Shown here one piece after another: positions 49,094-58,624 of a DNA stretch of 64,000 nt. The notes under the pieces were generated by a model that was given only the letters and a program-made list of their open reading frames with translations, was not told where the DNA came from and made no database searches. The DNA is from Pseudomonas mucidolens. GTDB taxonomy: Bacteria > Pseudomonadota > Gammaproteobacteria > Pseudomonadales > Pseudomonadaceae. How positions within the stretch are numbered: the stretch's first letter is position 1; each line of letters opens with the position of its first letter. The translations under genes and the position numbers were made by a program. The stretch lies in contig NZ_LT629802.1 in NCBI RefSeq assembly GCF_900106045.1, positions 5,022,001 to 5,086,000 of the forward strand, given 5' to 3'.

Positions 49094-49993
49094 CTACAGG
49101 GCGATACTGGCGATGCTCACGCCTAGCGTATGGCGTTCACCCGGTGCCAGCGCCACCACATCATCCAGCACATTCGCCGTCTCGATACACAGCATGCCCT
49201 GCCAACCGTCGTCGGCCATGTCGTCCAAGGCCTTGGCGCGTTCGGTCCATGGGTTCCAGATAACGGTCGACTTCGAGCCTTGGCTGGTGAGTTGCAGGCG
49301 CCGTTGCCAATGTTTGTCGACAATATTCAAGTGTGTGGGGGTGTCGAGGTAGATGCGATCGGTCTCGCCGGTAAAGTGCAAGAGGCCGGATTGTTGCTTG
49401 GTCTGCCAGCCGTCCGCCGTATCGATGTACTGCAATCCGTCCAACCCTTCGACCTGTACATTGCGCACATCGCTGACCGCGAAGTAAGTGTGCAGCGCCT
49501 GGCTGAGGGTTACGGTTTCGGTGCCGCGGTTGTGGCTGGTCAGTTGGATGTGCAGTTGATCGTCCAACAACAGGTTCAGGCTCAAGTCGACTTGATGCGG
49601 CCAGTCGGGAAAACCGCCTGCGGGCGCCGGCAATAGCAGGTTCACGCGTAACGCCTGGCCCTGGTTTTCAACGCCTGCCAGTTGCCACGTCGCGGTGCGC
49701 ACAAAGCCGTGGGCACCCGCTGGCTCGTCACTTTGACGCATCGCCTTCACGCTTTGCGGGTTACGCTCGAAAACCCCGAACCACGGCCAGCACACCGGAA
49801 CGCCCGTACGGATGCCTTTACCTTGCTTGAATACCGCCTCATCGTTGGGCCAGATCAGAGGCTGCTCGCCCTGACGCTGGTAACTGACGATGTGTGCACC
49901 TTGCTGGGCTACCAACAGTTCGGCGCCGTTATGGCGGATGCGCCAGCAATCCAGCTCATCCAGTTTCACGGTTTCAATGTGGGGCATCGACAT
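49094..49993 (-). CDS. D-hexose-6-phosphate mutarotase (aldose 1-epimerase family)
   Basis: A 299-aa galactose-mutarotase-like beta-sandwich. Family features include GKGIRTGVPVCWPWFGVF near residue 60, AHGFVRTATWQL with a catalytic-region His, SQALHTYFAVSD with the second His, and IWNPWTERAKALDDM with the likely catalytic Glu late in the protein. YeaD-type enzymes interconvert the anomers of glucose-6-phosphate. The ATG at 49993 or 49987 could be the start. It stands alone after the IS-interrupted REPIN. Confidence 0.88.
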   Translation of the reverse strand: MSMPHIETVKLDELDCWRIRHNGAELLVAQQGAHIVSYQRQGEQPLIWPNDEAVFKQGKGIRTGVPVCWPWFGVFERNPQSVKAMRQSDEPAGAHGFVRTATWQLAGVENQGQALRVNLLLPAPAGGFPDWPHQVDLSLNLLLDDQLHIQLTSHNRGTETVTLSQALHTYFAVSDVRNVQVEGLDGLQYIDTADGWQTKQQSGLLHFTGETDRIYLDTPTHLNIVDKHWQRRLQLTSQGSKSTVIWNPWTERAKALDDMADDGWQGMLCIETANVLDDVVALAPGERHTLGVSIASIAL

Positions 49994-50049
49994 ACAAGCA
50001 CTCTCAATGGCAGGCAATGGGGCAATTGACCGTCAAAACGCAACGAGGT

Positions 50050-50454
50050 TTAACGGGCTCGTGAGGGAACCGAGCGCGTGCGGCCACTGCCGTCGATGGC
50101 GACGAACACAAACACCGCCTCGGTGACCTTGCGCCATTCGCTGGATAGCGGATCGTCGCTCCACACTTCGACCATCATCTGGATCGAGCTGCGGCCAATT
50201 TCCAGGGCCTGGGTGTAGAAGGAGAGCTGTGCGCCGACCGCTACCGGCACCAGGAAAGCCATGCGATCAATCGCCACGGTCGCCACGCGTCCGCCTGCGA
50301 CCTTGCTAGCCATTGCCGTGCCGGCGAGGTCCATCTGAGCGACCAGCCAGCCACCGAAGATATCGCCAAAACCGTTGGTTTCCCGCGGAAGCGCGGTGAT
50401 TTGCAGGGCGAGGTCGCCTTGCGGGATAGGATCTTCCTGTTCGAGTTCGATCAT
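50050..50454 (-). CDS. Acyl-CoA thioesterase (YciA-type hotdog fold)
   Basis: 134 aa with the hotdog-fold thioesterase pattern: ALPRETNGFGDIFGGWLVAQMDLAG (catalytic Asn/Asp region, residues 22-46), VATVAIDRMAFLVPVAVG, and the strand MMVEVWSDD. YciA-like enzymes hydrolyse short to medium acyl-CoAs in the cytoplasm. A single-gene unit with no clear operon partner. Confidence 0.9.
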   Translation of the reverse strand: MIELEQEDPIPQGDLALQITALPRETNGFGDIFGGWLVAQMDLAGTAMASKVAGGRVATVAIDRMAFLVPVAVGAQLSFYTQALEIGRSSIQMMVEVWSDDPLSSEWRKVTEAVFVFVAIDGSGRTRSVPSRAR

Positions 50455-50872
50455 GCCGGGGGTGCCTCTGGCCCGTGACGCTTTTTAGGATGTTTCAAGT
50501 GGGTAGCCGACTGCCAGGAAAGCGCTTCAATACCTCTACGCGATTCTCGTCAGGCGTACTAACGGGGAAACTCTGCCAAACCGGCTGGAACAGCCAACGG
50601 CGCTTTGGCACAGCAACCCCTCAAGGATGCGGGTTTGGCGATTGCAAGGCCGAGTATATCGAGCCCTTATCGCTACGACGACCACTTGAGGCTCATTTGG
50701 TCGGTAAATAGTCGCTGTATCGGGGCTTTACCGGGCAACTGTGCTACTCGCACTGACTGGGGCACGCTTGGGCGCTGTGCTTTTGCAAACGATTTGCTAT
50801 CTTGCCAGACCCGCTCCAGGCAATGCCTGTGGCCGGGTTCGTCGTTCTGACTACTATAAGAGAAGCCTTGCC
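50455..50872. other. Intergenic region upstream of the MFS gene
   Basis: About 420 bp with no supported gene. Short open frames on both strands have no ribosome binding site or family resemblance. A promoter for the downstream transporter must lie here, possibly using ACTATAAG at 50853-50860 as a -10 region, but no convincing -35 box was found. Confidence 0.45.
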
Positions 50873-52162
50873 ATGTCCTCCGTGCCCGCAAGCAGTGCGC
50901 AACCTTCGCGCCCGCTGACCCGCAACGACTACAAGACCCTGTCGCTGTCTGCCTTGGGCGGGGCGCTGGAGTTCTACGACTTCATCATCTTCGTATTTTT
51001 CGCCACCGTGGTCGGGAAACTGTTCTTTCCCGCCGACATGCCTGAATGGCTGCGCATGATGCAGACTTTCGGCATCTTTGCGGCGGGCTATCTAGCACGC
51101 CCGCTGGGCGGGATCGTCATGGCTCACTTCGGTGACCTGTTGGGTCGCAAGAAGATGTTCACCCTGAGCATCTTCATGATGGCCGTACCGACCCTGATCA
51201 TGGGACTGCTGCCAACCTACGCGCAGATCGGCCTGTGGGCACCGATCCTGTTGCTGCTGATGCGCGTCATCCAGGGCGCGGCGATTGGGGGCGAGGTGCC
51301 GGGCGCCTGGGTCTTCGTGTCCGAACACGTGCCACCCCGGCATATCGGCTACGCCTGCGGCACCCTGACCAGTGGCCTGACCGGCGGGATCCTGCTGGGT
51401 TCACTGGTGGCCACCGCGATCAACACGATCTACACCCCTGAGCAGGTATCGGATTACGCCTGGCGGATCCCGTTCCTGGTGGGCGGTGTATTCGGCCTGT
51501 TTTCGGTGTACCTGCGTCGCTGGCTGCATGAAACGCCGATCTTCGCCGAGATGCAGCAACGCAAGACGCTGGCCGCCGAACTGCCTTTGCGCACGGTATT
51601 GCGTGACCATCGGAGTGCCATCGTACTGTCGATGCTGCTGACCTGGTTGTTGTCGGCCGGCATCGTCGTGGTGATCCTGATGACCCCGACCGTGTTGCAA
51701 ACGGTTTACCATTTCAGCCCGACGGTTTCATTGCAAGCCAACAGCCTGGCAATCGTGACCCTGAGCCTGGGTTGCATCGCCTCTGGCGCCCTGGCCGACC
51801 GATTCGGCGCGGGGCGTGTGCTGGTGACGGGGTGCCTGTTATTACTGGCAACTTCATGGACGCTCTATCACAGCCTTGCCAGCCATCCCGACTGGCTGTT
51901 CCCGCTGTACAGCCTGACGGGTCTGTTCGTCGGCGTGGTCGGTGTGGTGCCTTACGTGATGGTGAAAGCGTTCCCGCCAGTGGTGCGCTTCAGCGGTCTT
52001 TCGTTCTCCTACAATGTTGCCTACGCTGTGTTCGGTGGCCTGACACCGTTGGTGGTGTCGCTGCTGATGAAGGAAAGCGCGATGGGCCCGGCCTACTACG
52101 TGGCCGTCATCTGCATCATGGGCATGTTGGTAGGTGGCTATCTGTGGAAGCGCGGTCGCTGA
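50873..52162 (+). CDS. MFS transporter (metabolite:proton symporter type)
   Basis: A 429-aa inner-membrane protein with 12 hydrophobic segments. Family-defining motifs are GGALEFYDFIIFVFFA in the first helix, RPLGGIVMAHFGDLLGRKKMF between helices two and three, and RVIQGAAIGGEVPGAWVFVSEH. This is the ProP/citrate/alpha-ketoglutarate symporter subfamily. The start at 50873 has AGAGAAG upstream. The same gene lies upstream of pstS in P. aeruginosa (PA5370, from memory). The substrate is unknown and no Pho box precedes it. Confidence 0.9.
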   Translation: MSSVPASSAQPSRPLTRNDYKTLSLSALGGALEFYDFIIFVFFATVVGKLFFPADMPEWLRMMQTFGIFAAGYLARPLGGIVMAHFGDLLGRKKMFTLSIFMMAVPTLIMGLLPTYAQIGLWAPILLLLMRVIQGAAIGGEVPGAWVFVSEHVPPRHIGYACGTLTSGLTGGILLGSLVATAINTIYTPEQVSDYAWRIPFLVGGVFGLFSVYLRRWLHETPIFAEMQQRKTLAAELPLRTVLRDHRSAIVLSMLLTWLLSAGIVVVILMTPTVLQTVYHFSPTVSLQANSLAIVTLSLGCIASGALADRFGAGRVLVTGCLLLLATSWTLYHSLASHPDWLFPLYSLTGLFVGVVGVVPYVMVKAFPPVVRFSGLSFSYNVAYAVFGGLTPLVVSLLMKESAMGPAYYVAVICIMGMLVGGYLWKRGR

Positions 52163-52182
52163 AAACCGCTGCTTGGGCGGTA

Positions 52183-52212
52183 ATCGTTCCTGCGCAGTAG
52201 CGTGGGAACGAT
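52183..52212. repeat. Inverted repeat after the MFS gene
   Basis: ATCGTTCC and GGAACGAT pair around a 14-base loop. It belongs to the GGGAACGAT-type hairpins common in Pseudomonas intergenic regions and may act as a weak terminator. No T run. Confidence 0.5.
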
Positions 52213-52330
52213 CAGCAATCAGCTTTTGATCCTCAATAATTACAGCGTATTTCCGATTCCCCGCAACGTCCCTGTTCCAGGCAATTCCTCTCTTTCGCCA
52301 TCTCGCTTTCAATGCTGGCCTTTCATCTAA

Positions 52331-52375
52331 TTGTCACATTACGGACATAGAGTGTTCACACGGCCTCCCGATACT
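52331..52375 (+). promoter_or_regulatory. Pho box and promoter of pstS
   Basis: Three 7-bp half-sites in an exact 11-bp register lie at 52331 (TTGTCAC), 52342 (CGGACAT) and 52353 (TGTTCAC). A -10-like GATACT at 52370-52375 starts exactly 10 bp after the last half-site, the spacing expected for PhoB-activated promoters. PhoB binding is inferred from established Pho box architecture. Confidence 0.8.
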
Positions 52376-52415
52376 TGGCCCCGATCCAACTATCCCTATC
52401 TGCTAGGAGTAAGGC

Positions 52416-53402
52416 ATGAAACTGAAGCGTTTGATGGCGGCAATGACTTTTGTCGCTGCTGGCGTTGCGACCGCTAACGCGGTAGCCGCTGGTGTTGACC
52501 CGGCGATCCCGGCTTACGTGAAGACCTCTGGTGTCTCGGGCAACTTGTCCAGCGTTGGTTCCGATACCCTGGCGAACCTGATGACCCTGTGGGCCGAGGG
52601 TTACAAAAAGGAATACCCGAACGTCAATATCCAGATTCAGGCCGCTGGTTCCTCCACCGCGCCACCTGCACTCACCGAAGGGACCGCCAACCTGGGCCCG
52701 ATGAGCCGCAAGATGAAGGACAACGAGCTGCAGGCCTTCGAAGAGAAGTACGGCTACAAGCCAACCGCTATCCCGGTTGCCGTGGATGCCCTGGCTGTGT
52801 TCGTGCACAAGGACAACCCGATCAAGCACATGACCATGGAACAAGTCGACGCGGTGTTCTCCTCGACTCGTCTGTGCGGCGCCAAGGCTGAAGTCAAGAC
52901 CTGGGGCGACCTGGGTGTGACCGGTGACCTGGCCAACAAGCCGCTTCAACTGTTTGGTCGTAACTCGGTATCCGGCACTTACGGCTACTTCAAGGAAGAA
53001 GCCCTGTGTAAAGGCGACTACAAGTCGAACGTCAACGAGCAACCAGGTTCGGCTTCGGTCGTGCAGTCGATCAGCTCTTCGCTGAACGGTATCGGTTACT
53101 CGGGCATCGGCTACAAGACTGCCAGCGTGAAGACTGTGGCCCTGGCCAAGAAAGGCAGCACTGATTACATCGAAGACACCGAAGAAAACACCCTGAACGG
53201 TAAGTACCCGCTGTCGCGTTTCCTCTACGTCTACATCAACAAAGCGCCGAACAAGCCTCTGGCCCCGCTGGAAGCCGAGTTCGTGAAACTGATTCTGTCC
53301 AAACAGGGTCAGGAAGTCGTAGTGAAAGACGGCTACATCCCGCTGCCAGCCAAAGTTGCCGCCAAGGCCCTGGCTGACCTGGGTCTGAAAGAAGGTAACT
53401 AA
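52416..53402 (+). CDS. pstS: Phosphate ABC transporter substrate-binding protein
   Basis: A 328-aa periplasmic phosphate-binding protein. The signal peptide is [24 protein letters not shown]. Phosphate-site segments are [37 protein letters not shown] and [15 protein letters not shown], with the Ser, Asp and Arg ligands of the PstS family. AGGAGTAAGGC precedes the ATG. It is separated from pstC by a hairpin terminator and a REPIN, so it can be made in excess over the membrane components. Confidence 0.96.
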   Translation: MKLKRLMAAMTFVAAGVATANAVAAGVDPAIPAYVKTSGVSGNLSSVGSDTLANLMTLWAEGYKKEYPNVNIQIQAAGSSTAPPALTEGTANLGPMSRKMKDNELQAFEEKYGYKPTAIPVAVDALAVFVHKDNPIKHMTMEQVDAVFSSTRLCGAKAEVKTWGDLGVTGDLANKPLQLFGRNSVSGTYGYFKEEALCKGDYKSNVNEQPGSASVVQSISSSLNGIGYSGIGYKTASVKTVALAKKGSTDYIEDTEENTLNGKYPLSRFLYVYINKAPNKPLAPLEAEFVKLILSKQGQEVVVKDGYIPLPAKVAAKALADLGLKEGN

Positions 53403-53407
53403 GTTCC

Positions 53408-53430
53408 AGGGCCGGGTAAAACCGGCCTTT
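53408..53430 (+). terminator. Hairpin after pstS
   Basis: GGCCGG-GTAAAA-CCGGCC (53410-53427) followed by TTTCT. A short T run makes it a leaky terminator or attenuator, which would raise PstS relative to PstCAB. Confidence 0.7.
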
Positions 53431-53431
53431 C

Positions 53432-53530
53432 TGTAGGCGCGAGCTTGCTCGCGAAAGTCGTTAGCGATAACGCGCTGTCTCTGAGTTAACGCAGCGCCCT
53501 GACGTTTTTCGCGAGCAAGCTCGCTCCTAC
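53432..53530 (+). repeat. REPIN, copy 5, between pstS and pstC
   Basis: The left arm is TGTAGGCGCGAGCTTGCTCG, with one change from the consensus. The loop contains TTAGCGATAACGCG and the right arm is CGAGCAAGCTCGCTCCTAC. It lies inside the pst gene cluster. Confidence 0.93.
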
Positions 53531-53594
53531 GGAATCCCTAATTTTTCGGTCCGCTGTCGGCTCTGCCATGCGGCGGATTTCGTGCGTCACCACA

Positions 53595-53612
53595 TTGTCA
53601 TCTTTTTGTCAT
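53595..53612 (+). promoter_or_regulatory. Perfect Pho box upstream of pstC
   Basis: Two identical TTGTCAT repeats are separated by CTTT, which is the PhoB consensus. Ten bases later TAGGGT (53623-53628) is the best -10 candidate. A transcription start would then fall at about 53635, on the pstC ATG itself. It shows that pstC onwards has its own PhoB promoter. Confidence 0.85.
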
Positions 53613-53634
53613 ATAGGATCGCTAGGGTGTGCGC

Positions 53635-55920
53635 ATGAATGATCTGGCCAATTCCACTATGACGACGACTTCTCCCCCCAAGCGCATTGACTTCAATACG
53701 CCTGAGCTGCAACGCAAGCGCCGCATTCGCGCGCTCAAGGATCGCCTGACCCGTTGGTATGTCTTGGTCGGCGGCCTCGCCGTGCTCGGCGCCATCACGC
53801 TGATTTTCTTCTTCCTTGGCTATGTGGTCGCGCCACTGTTCCAGGGCGCCAGCCTGACCAAGGACGACGCTCTGACGCCGGCCTGGATGCAAGACGCTGG
53901 CAAGCCGTTGCTGATCTCCATGGAAGAACAGAACCAGGTTGCAATGCGGGTTTCCGACAAGGGCCAGGTGTTGTTCTTCAGCGTCGAGGGCGCTGCCGAG
54001 TTGTCACGGGTCGACCTGCCGCTGCCTGCCGGTACCCGCGTGGTATCCATTGGTAAGGACCAGCCGGGCAGCCCGCTGGTGATTCTTGGTTTATCCAACG
54101 GCCAGTCCCTGGTGTTCCGTCACACCTATAAGGTGTCTTACCCGGACGGCAAGAAGACGATCACGCCTGCCATCGAGTATCCGTACGGCGAGGCGCCGAT
54201 CGTTCTCGATGAAGAAGGCCGTGCGCTGGAGCATGTTGCACTCAACGCCACCGACTCGTCGTTGGTGATCGCCGGTTCCACTGGTTCGCACTTGAATGTG
54301 CTGTCCTTGAGCCGCGAAGAGAACATGATGACTGGCGAAGTCACCAGCGAGCAGACGCGTATCGAGCTGCCGCAAATGACCGAGCCGGTTAAAGCGATCT
54401 TCGTCGACCCGCGCCAGCAATGGTTGTATGTGATCAACGGTCGCGCCCAGGCCGATGTGTTCAGCCTGCGGGAAAAGAATCTCAACGGTCGCTACAAACT
54501 ATTGGAAGAGGGCGATGCCGAAGTCACCGCCAGCACCCAATTGGTGGGTGGCATCTCGCTGATCATCGGTAGCTCCAAGGGTGGCCTGGCGCAGTGGTTC
54601 ATGGCCCGCGACCCGGATGGCGAGCAGCATCTCAAGCAGATCCGCACGTTCCAGATGGGCACCACGCCCATCGTTGAAATCGCCGCCGAAGAGCGTCGCA
54701 AAGGCTTCGTCGCTCTCGACGCTGCCGGCAAGTTCGGGGTGTTCCACAGCACCGCCCACCGCACCTTGCTGGTGGATCCGGTGGTAGAAGGCCAAGGCAT
54801 TTTCGGCATGTCGCCACGGGCTAACCGTGTGATCGTCGAGGCCGGCGGTAAGCTGCAACCGTTGTCGTTGGACAACCCGCACCCCGAAGTTTCGTGGAGC
54901 GCGTTGTGGAGCAAGGTCTGGTACGAGAGCTACGACGAGCCTCAATACGTCTGGCAATCGACCGCCGCCAACAGCGATTTCGAACCCAAGATGAGCCTGG
55001 CGCCGTTGACCTTCGGTACGCTGAAGGCTGCGTTTTACGCCATGCTGCTGGCGGCGCCGCTGGCCATTGCGGCGGCCATCTACACCGCCTACTTCATGGC
55101 GCCGAGCCTGCGTCGCAAGGTCAAGCCGGTGATCGAGTTGATGGAAGCGATGCCGACAGTGATCCTCGGGTTCTTCGCCGGCCTGTTCCTGGCGCCCTAT
55201 GTCGAAGGGCATCTGCCGGGGATTTTCAGCCTGCTGATGTTGCTGCCGATAGGCATTCTGTTGTCTGGTTTCATCTTCAGCCGCCTGCCTGAGTCCATCC
55301 GCCTGCGGGTACCGGATGGTTGGGAAAGCGCGATGTTGATCCCGGTGATCCTGTTCGTGGGTTGGCTCTCGCTGTACATGAGCCCGTACCTGGAAAACTG
55401 GTTCTTCGGCGGCGACATGCGTATGTGGATCTCCCACGACCTGGGCATTACCTACGATCAGCGCAACGCACTGGTTGTCGGTTTGGCCATGGGTTTTGCG
55501 GTCATCCCGAACATCTACTCGATCGCTGAAGACGCTGTGTTCAGCGTGCCGCGCGGCCTGACCCTGGGCTCTCTGGCCCTGGGCGCCACGCCATGGCAGA
55601 CCATGACGCGGGTTGTATTGCTGACCGCCAGTCCGGGGATTTTCTCGGCGTTGATGATCGGCATGGGGCGTGCAGTCGGTGAAACCATGATCGTACTGAT
55701 GGCCACCGGCAATACCCCGATCATGGAAATGAACCTGTTTGAAGGCCTGCGCACCCTGGCGGCCAACGTCGCGGTGGAAATGCCCGAGTCGGAAGTCGGC
55801 GGCAGCCACTACCGCGTGCTGTTCCTCTCGGCACTGGTGCTGCTGTTGTTCACCTTCCTCATGAACACCCTCGCCGAGCTGATTCGTCAGCGTCTGCGCA
55901 AGAAATACTCGTCGCTTTAA
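53635..55920 (+). CDS. pstC: Phosphate ABC transporter permease with large periplasmic domain
   Basis: About 761 aa, against roughly 300 in E. coli PstC. After a first membrane segment (about residues 40-65, YVLVGGLAVLGAITLIFFFL) comes a roughly 380-residue extracytoplasmic domain with many short beta strands, possibly a propeller. The C-terminal permease follows (from FGTLKAAFYAMLLAAPLAIA), including the EAA-type motif SLALGATPWQTMTRVV. This long form is characteristic of pseudomonads. The start is uncertain: ATG 53635 has no ribosome binding site and nearly coincides with the predicted transcription start, and ATG 53659 is an alternative. Confidence 0.92.
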   Translation: MNDLANSTMTTTSPPKRIDFNTPELQRKRRIRALKDRLTRWYVLVGGLAVLGAITLIFFFLGYVVAPLFQGASLTKDDALTPAWMQDAGKPLLISMEEQNQVAMRVSDKGQVLFFSVEGAAELSRVDLPLPAGTRVVSIGKDQPGSPLVILGLSNGQSLVFRHTYKVSYPDGKKTITPAIEYPYGEAPIVLDEEGRALEHVALNATDSSLVIAGSTGSHLNVLSLSREENMMTGEVTSEQTRIELPQMTEPVKAIFVDPRQQWLYVINGRAQADVFSLREKNLNGRYKLLEEGDAEVTASTQLVGGISLIIGSSKGGLAQWFMARDPDGEQHLKQIRTFQMGTTPIVEIAAEERRKGFVALDAAGKFGVFHSTAHRTLLVDPVVEGQGIFGMSPRANRVIVEAGGKLQPLSLDNPHPEVSWSALWSKVWYESYDEPQYVWQSTAANSDFEPKMSLAPLTFGTLKAAFYAMLLAAPLAIAAAIYTAYFMAPSLRRKVKPVIELMEAMPTVILGFFAGLFLAPYVEGHLPGIFSLLMLLPIGILLSGFIFSRLPESIRLRVPDGWESAMLIPVILFVGWLSLYMSPYLENWFFGGDMRMWISHDLGITYDQRNALVVGLAMGFAVIPNIYSIAEDAVFSVPRGLTLGSLALGATPWQTMTRVVLLTASPGIFSALMIGMGRAVGETMIVLMATGNTPIMEMNLFEGLRTLAANVAVEMPESEVGGSHYRVLFLSALVLLLFTFLMNTLAELIRQRLRKKYSSL

Positions 55921-55935
55921 GAAAGGTAGAAGTCT

Positions 55936-57606
55936 GTGAAACAGAACTCCCTGAATGGATGGTTCAAGAGCGGCGCCCCGGGCGTCTGGATCAGCGGTGG
56001 CGCGGTCGCCATCGCGGTCATCATGACCATTGGTTTGCTGGCAGTGATCGCGGTCCGTGGTTTGGGCCACTTCTGGCCGGCTGACGTGATCCAGGCCAAC
56101 TACAATGTACCGGGCCAGCCCAACCATGTGGTCGTCGGCGAAGTGGTGCAGAAAGAACAAGTGCCCCGCGCGCGTCTGAAAAGTGCTGGTTTGCCGGTGC
56201 CGGATGAAGGCCCGGAATTCATGACCCGCGAGCTGATTAAGGTCGGCAACCGGGATTTGAACGGCAACGACTTCACCTGGGTCGTCGGCGAGTGGCTGAC
56301 CAGCCAGACCAAGCCTGCCGAACTGATGGCCATCGAGCGTCGCGAGTGGGGCAACTTCTACGGCACCCTGGTCAACGTCAAGCAAGATGGCAAGGTGATC
56401 GCCGAAGGGTCGGCCGCCTGGCCGGAGCTGCAAGCACGTGTGGCCCGGGTCAACGCGCTGGCCGCCGAACTCAAGACCCTTGAGAAGTCAGATATCGGTG
56501 CGATCAACGCCGGCCTTGAGCGCCTTCGCCTGCAGGGCCGCAAGCTGGAACTGAACGGCAAGCTCGACGCCGCCACCCAGGCTGACATGGACGCCGACCG
56601 CGCCGAACTCGACGCTCGTTATAAAGGTGTTGAAGCGCGCTTGATGGACCTGCACGCCCAGTTCAACCGCGATAGCCTCACCGCCCGCGATGCAAACGGT
56701 AAAGAAGTAGTTATCAGTATCGGCCACGTGGTGCGTGCCTACCAGCCGAACGCCATGGGCGTCATGACCAAGATCGGTTTCTATATCAGCAAGGTCTGGG
56801 AGTTCCTGAGCGACGATCCGCGGGAAGCCAACACTGAAGGCGGGATCTTCCCGGCGATTTTCGGCACCGTGATGATGACGCTGATCATGGCGGTCATCGT
56901 CACCCCGTTCGGCGTGCTGGCGGCGGTTTACCTGCGTGAATACGCCAAGCAGAACACCCTGACCCGGATCATCCGTATCGCCGTGAACAACCTGGCGGGC
57001 GTTCCGGCCATTGTTTACGGTGTGTTTGGCTTGGGTTTCTTCGTTTACGTACTGGGTGGCTCGGTCGACCGTTTGTTCTTCCCCGAAGCCCTGCCGGCAC
57101 CGACATTCGGTACCCCGGGCCTGTTGTGGGCGTCGCTGACCCTGGCGCTGCTGGCGGTTCCGGTGGTGATCGTCGCCACCGAGGAAGGTCTGGCGCGGAT
57201 CCCGCGCACTGTGCGTGAAGGCTCCCTGGCACTGGGCGCGACCAAGGCGGAAACGCTGTGGAAAATCGTGCTGCCGATGGCCAGCCCGGCGATGATGACC
57301 GGCATGATCCTCGCTGTGGCTCGTGCCGCGGGTGAGGTGGCTCCGCTGATGCTGGTGGGTGTGGTGAAACTGGCGCCGTCGCTGCCGCTGGACGGCAACT
57401 ATCCTTACTTGCACCTTGACCAGAAAATCATGCACTTGGGCTTCCATATCTACGACGTCGGCTTCCAGAGCCCCAACGTCGAAGCGGCACGCCCGTTGGT
57501 TTACGCCACCGCGTTCTTGCTGGTGCTGGTGATCGCCACGCTCAACCTCTCGGCGGTGTGGATTCGTAACCACCTGCGCGAAAAATACAAGGCGCTGGAC
57601 AGTTGA
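55936..57606 (+). CDS. pstA: Phosphate ABC transporter permease with periplasmic coiled-coil domain
   Basis: 556 aa, against about 300 in E. coli. A first membrane segment (residues 18-42) is followed by a periplasmic insertion to about residue 270. That insertion contains a heptad-rich, Ala-Leu-Glu helix pair (LQARVARVNALAAELKTLE, then ERLRLQGRKLELNGKL). The permease core follows, with the EAA motif SLALGATKAETLWKIVLP. The start is GTG 55936 with GAAAGG upstream. It pairs with PstC as the phosphate channel; the matching insertions in both suggest that they interact in the periplasm (inference). Confidence 0.94.
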   Translation: MKQNSLNGWFKSGAPGVWISGGAVAIAVIMTIGLLAVIAVRGLGHFWPADVIQANYNVPGQPNHVVVGEVVQKEQVPRARLKSAGLPVPDEGPEFMTRELIKVGNRDLNGNDFTWVVGEWLTSQTKPAELMAIERREWGNFYGTLVNVKQDGKVIAEGSAAWPELQARVARVNALAAELKTLEKSDIGAINAGLERLRLQGRKLELNGKLDAATQADMDADRAELDARYKGVEARLMDLHAQFNRDSLTARDANGKEVVISIGHVVRAYQPNAMGVMTKIGFYISKVWEFLSDDPREANTEGGIFPAIFGTVMMTLIMAVIVTPFGVLAAVYLREYAKQNTLTRIIRIAVNNLAGVPAIVYGVFGLGFFVYVLGGSVDRLFFPEALPAPTFGTPGLLWASLTLALLAVPVVIVATEEGLARIPRTVREGSLALGATKAETLWKIVLPMASPAMMTGMILAVARAAGEVAPLMLVGVVKLAPSLPLDGNYPYLHLDQKIMHLGFHIYDVGFQSPNVEAARPLVYATAFLLVLVIATLNLSAVWIRNHLREKYKALDS

Positions 57607-57612
57607 TAACCC

Positions 57613-57712
57613 TGTAGGAGCGAGCTTGCTCGCGAAAAGCGCAAGGTCGCCGCGTTCATCCTGGCTTCCCGCGTTATCGTTAACGACCTTCGCGAGCAAG
57701 CTCGCTCCTACA
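57613..57712 (-). repeat. REPIN, copy 6 (reverse), between pstA and pstB
   Basis: Perfect arms TGTAGGAGCGAGCTTGCTCG and complement; the loop contains CCCGCGTTATCGTTAACG. It lies between two genes whose products work in one complex. Confidence 0.95.
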
Positions 57713-57784
57713 GAAGAATGATGTAACCGCTGGCCCAATGACCGGCGGCTCACTGAAACGAATTGGCAGCACAGGGAGCATCCC

Positions 57785-58618
57785 ATGCAACATGAAACCC
57801 ATTCCCACGGCATCAACATGTCAGCCCTGGGTCGCGACAAGCAGAGCCTGAGCCTGGAACAGGAAACCGTGGCCATCGAAGTGCCGGGCCTGAGCCTGTA
57901 CTACGGTGAAAAACAAGCGCTGTTCGACGTCAGCATGAATATCCCCAAGCAGCGCGTGACCGCCTTTATCGGTCCGTCCGGCTGCGGCAAGTCCACGCTG
58001 CTGCGTACCTTCAACCGGATGAATGATCTGGTGGACGGTTGCCGCGTGGAAGGCGCGATCAACCTCTACGGCAGCAACATCTACCGCAAGGGCGAGGACG
58101 TGGCCGAGCTGCGTCGCCGGGTCGGCATGGTGTTCCAGAAGCCTAACCCGTTCCCCAAGACCATCTATGAAAACGTGGTGTATGGGTTGCGCATCCAAGG
58201 CATCAACAAGAAGCGCATTCTCGACGAAGCGGTTGAGTGGGCGCTCAAGGGCGCGGCGCTGTGGGAGGAGGTCAAGGACCGCCTGCACGAATCTGCCCTG
58301 GGCCTGTCCGGTGGTCAACAGCAGCGTCTGGTCATCGCCCGCACCATCGCGGTAGAGCCGGAAGTATTGCTGCTCGACGAACCGTGCTCGGCACTCGACC
58401 CGATCTCCACCTTGAAAGTCGAAGAGCTGATCTACGAGCTCAAATCCAAGTTCACCATCGTCATCGTGACCCACAACATGCAACAGGCGGCGCGGGTTTC
58501 CGACTACACCGCGTTCATGTACATGGGCAAACTGGTGGAATTCGGTGACACCGATACGCTGTTCACCAATCCGGCGAAGAAACAGACCGAAGACTACATC
58601 ACTGGTCGTTATGGCTAG
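57785..58618 (+). CDS. pstB: Phosphate ABC transporter ATP-binding protein
   Basis: A 277-aa ATPase with Walker [10 protein letters not shown], the PstB-specific [15 protein letters not shown], signature LSGGQQQR, Walker [14 protein letters not shown] and H-loop [12 protein letters not shown]. It powers phosphate import through PstC and PstA and takes part with PhoU in signalling to PhoR. CAGGGAGC lies upstream of the start. No separate promoter was found after the REPIN, so it is presumably expressed from the pstC promoter. Confidence 0.97.
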   Translation: MQHETHSHGINMSALGRDKQSLSLEQETVAIEVPGLSLYYGEKQALFDVSMNIPKQRVTAFIGPSGCGKSTLLRTFNRMNDLVDGCRVEGAINLYGSNIYRKGEDVAELRRRVGMVFQKPNPFPKTIYENVVYGLRIQGINKKRILDEAVEWALKGAALWEEVKDRLHESALGLSGGQQQRLVIARTIAVEPEVLLLDEPCSALDPISTLKVEELIYELKSKFTIVIVTHNMQQAARVSDYTAFMYMGKLVEFGDTDTLFTNPAKKQTEDYITGRYG

Positions 58619-58624
58619 GTGGGG

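Noticed and set aside
50475..50850. Small open frames upstream of the MFS gene
   Set aside because: Neither has a plausible ribosome binding site, codon bias or family resemblance.
54499..56433. A 644-codon open frame antisense to pstC and pstA
   Set aside because: Same shadow effect of high-GC coding DNA; the two real genes on the other strand are unambiguous.
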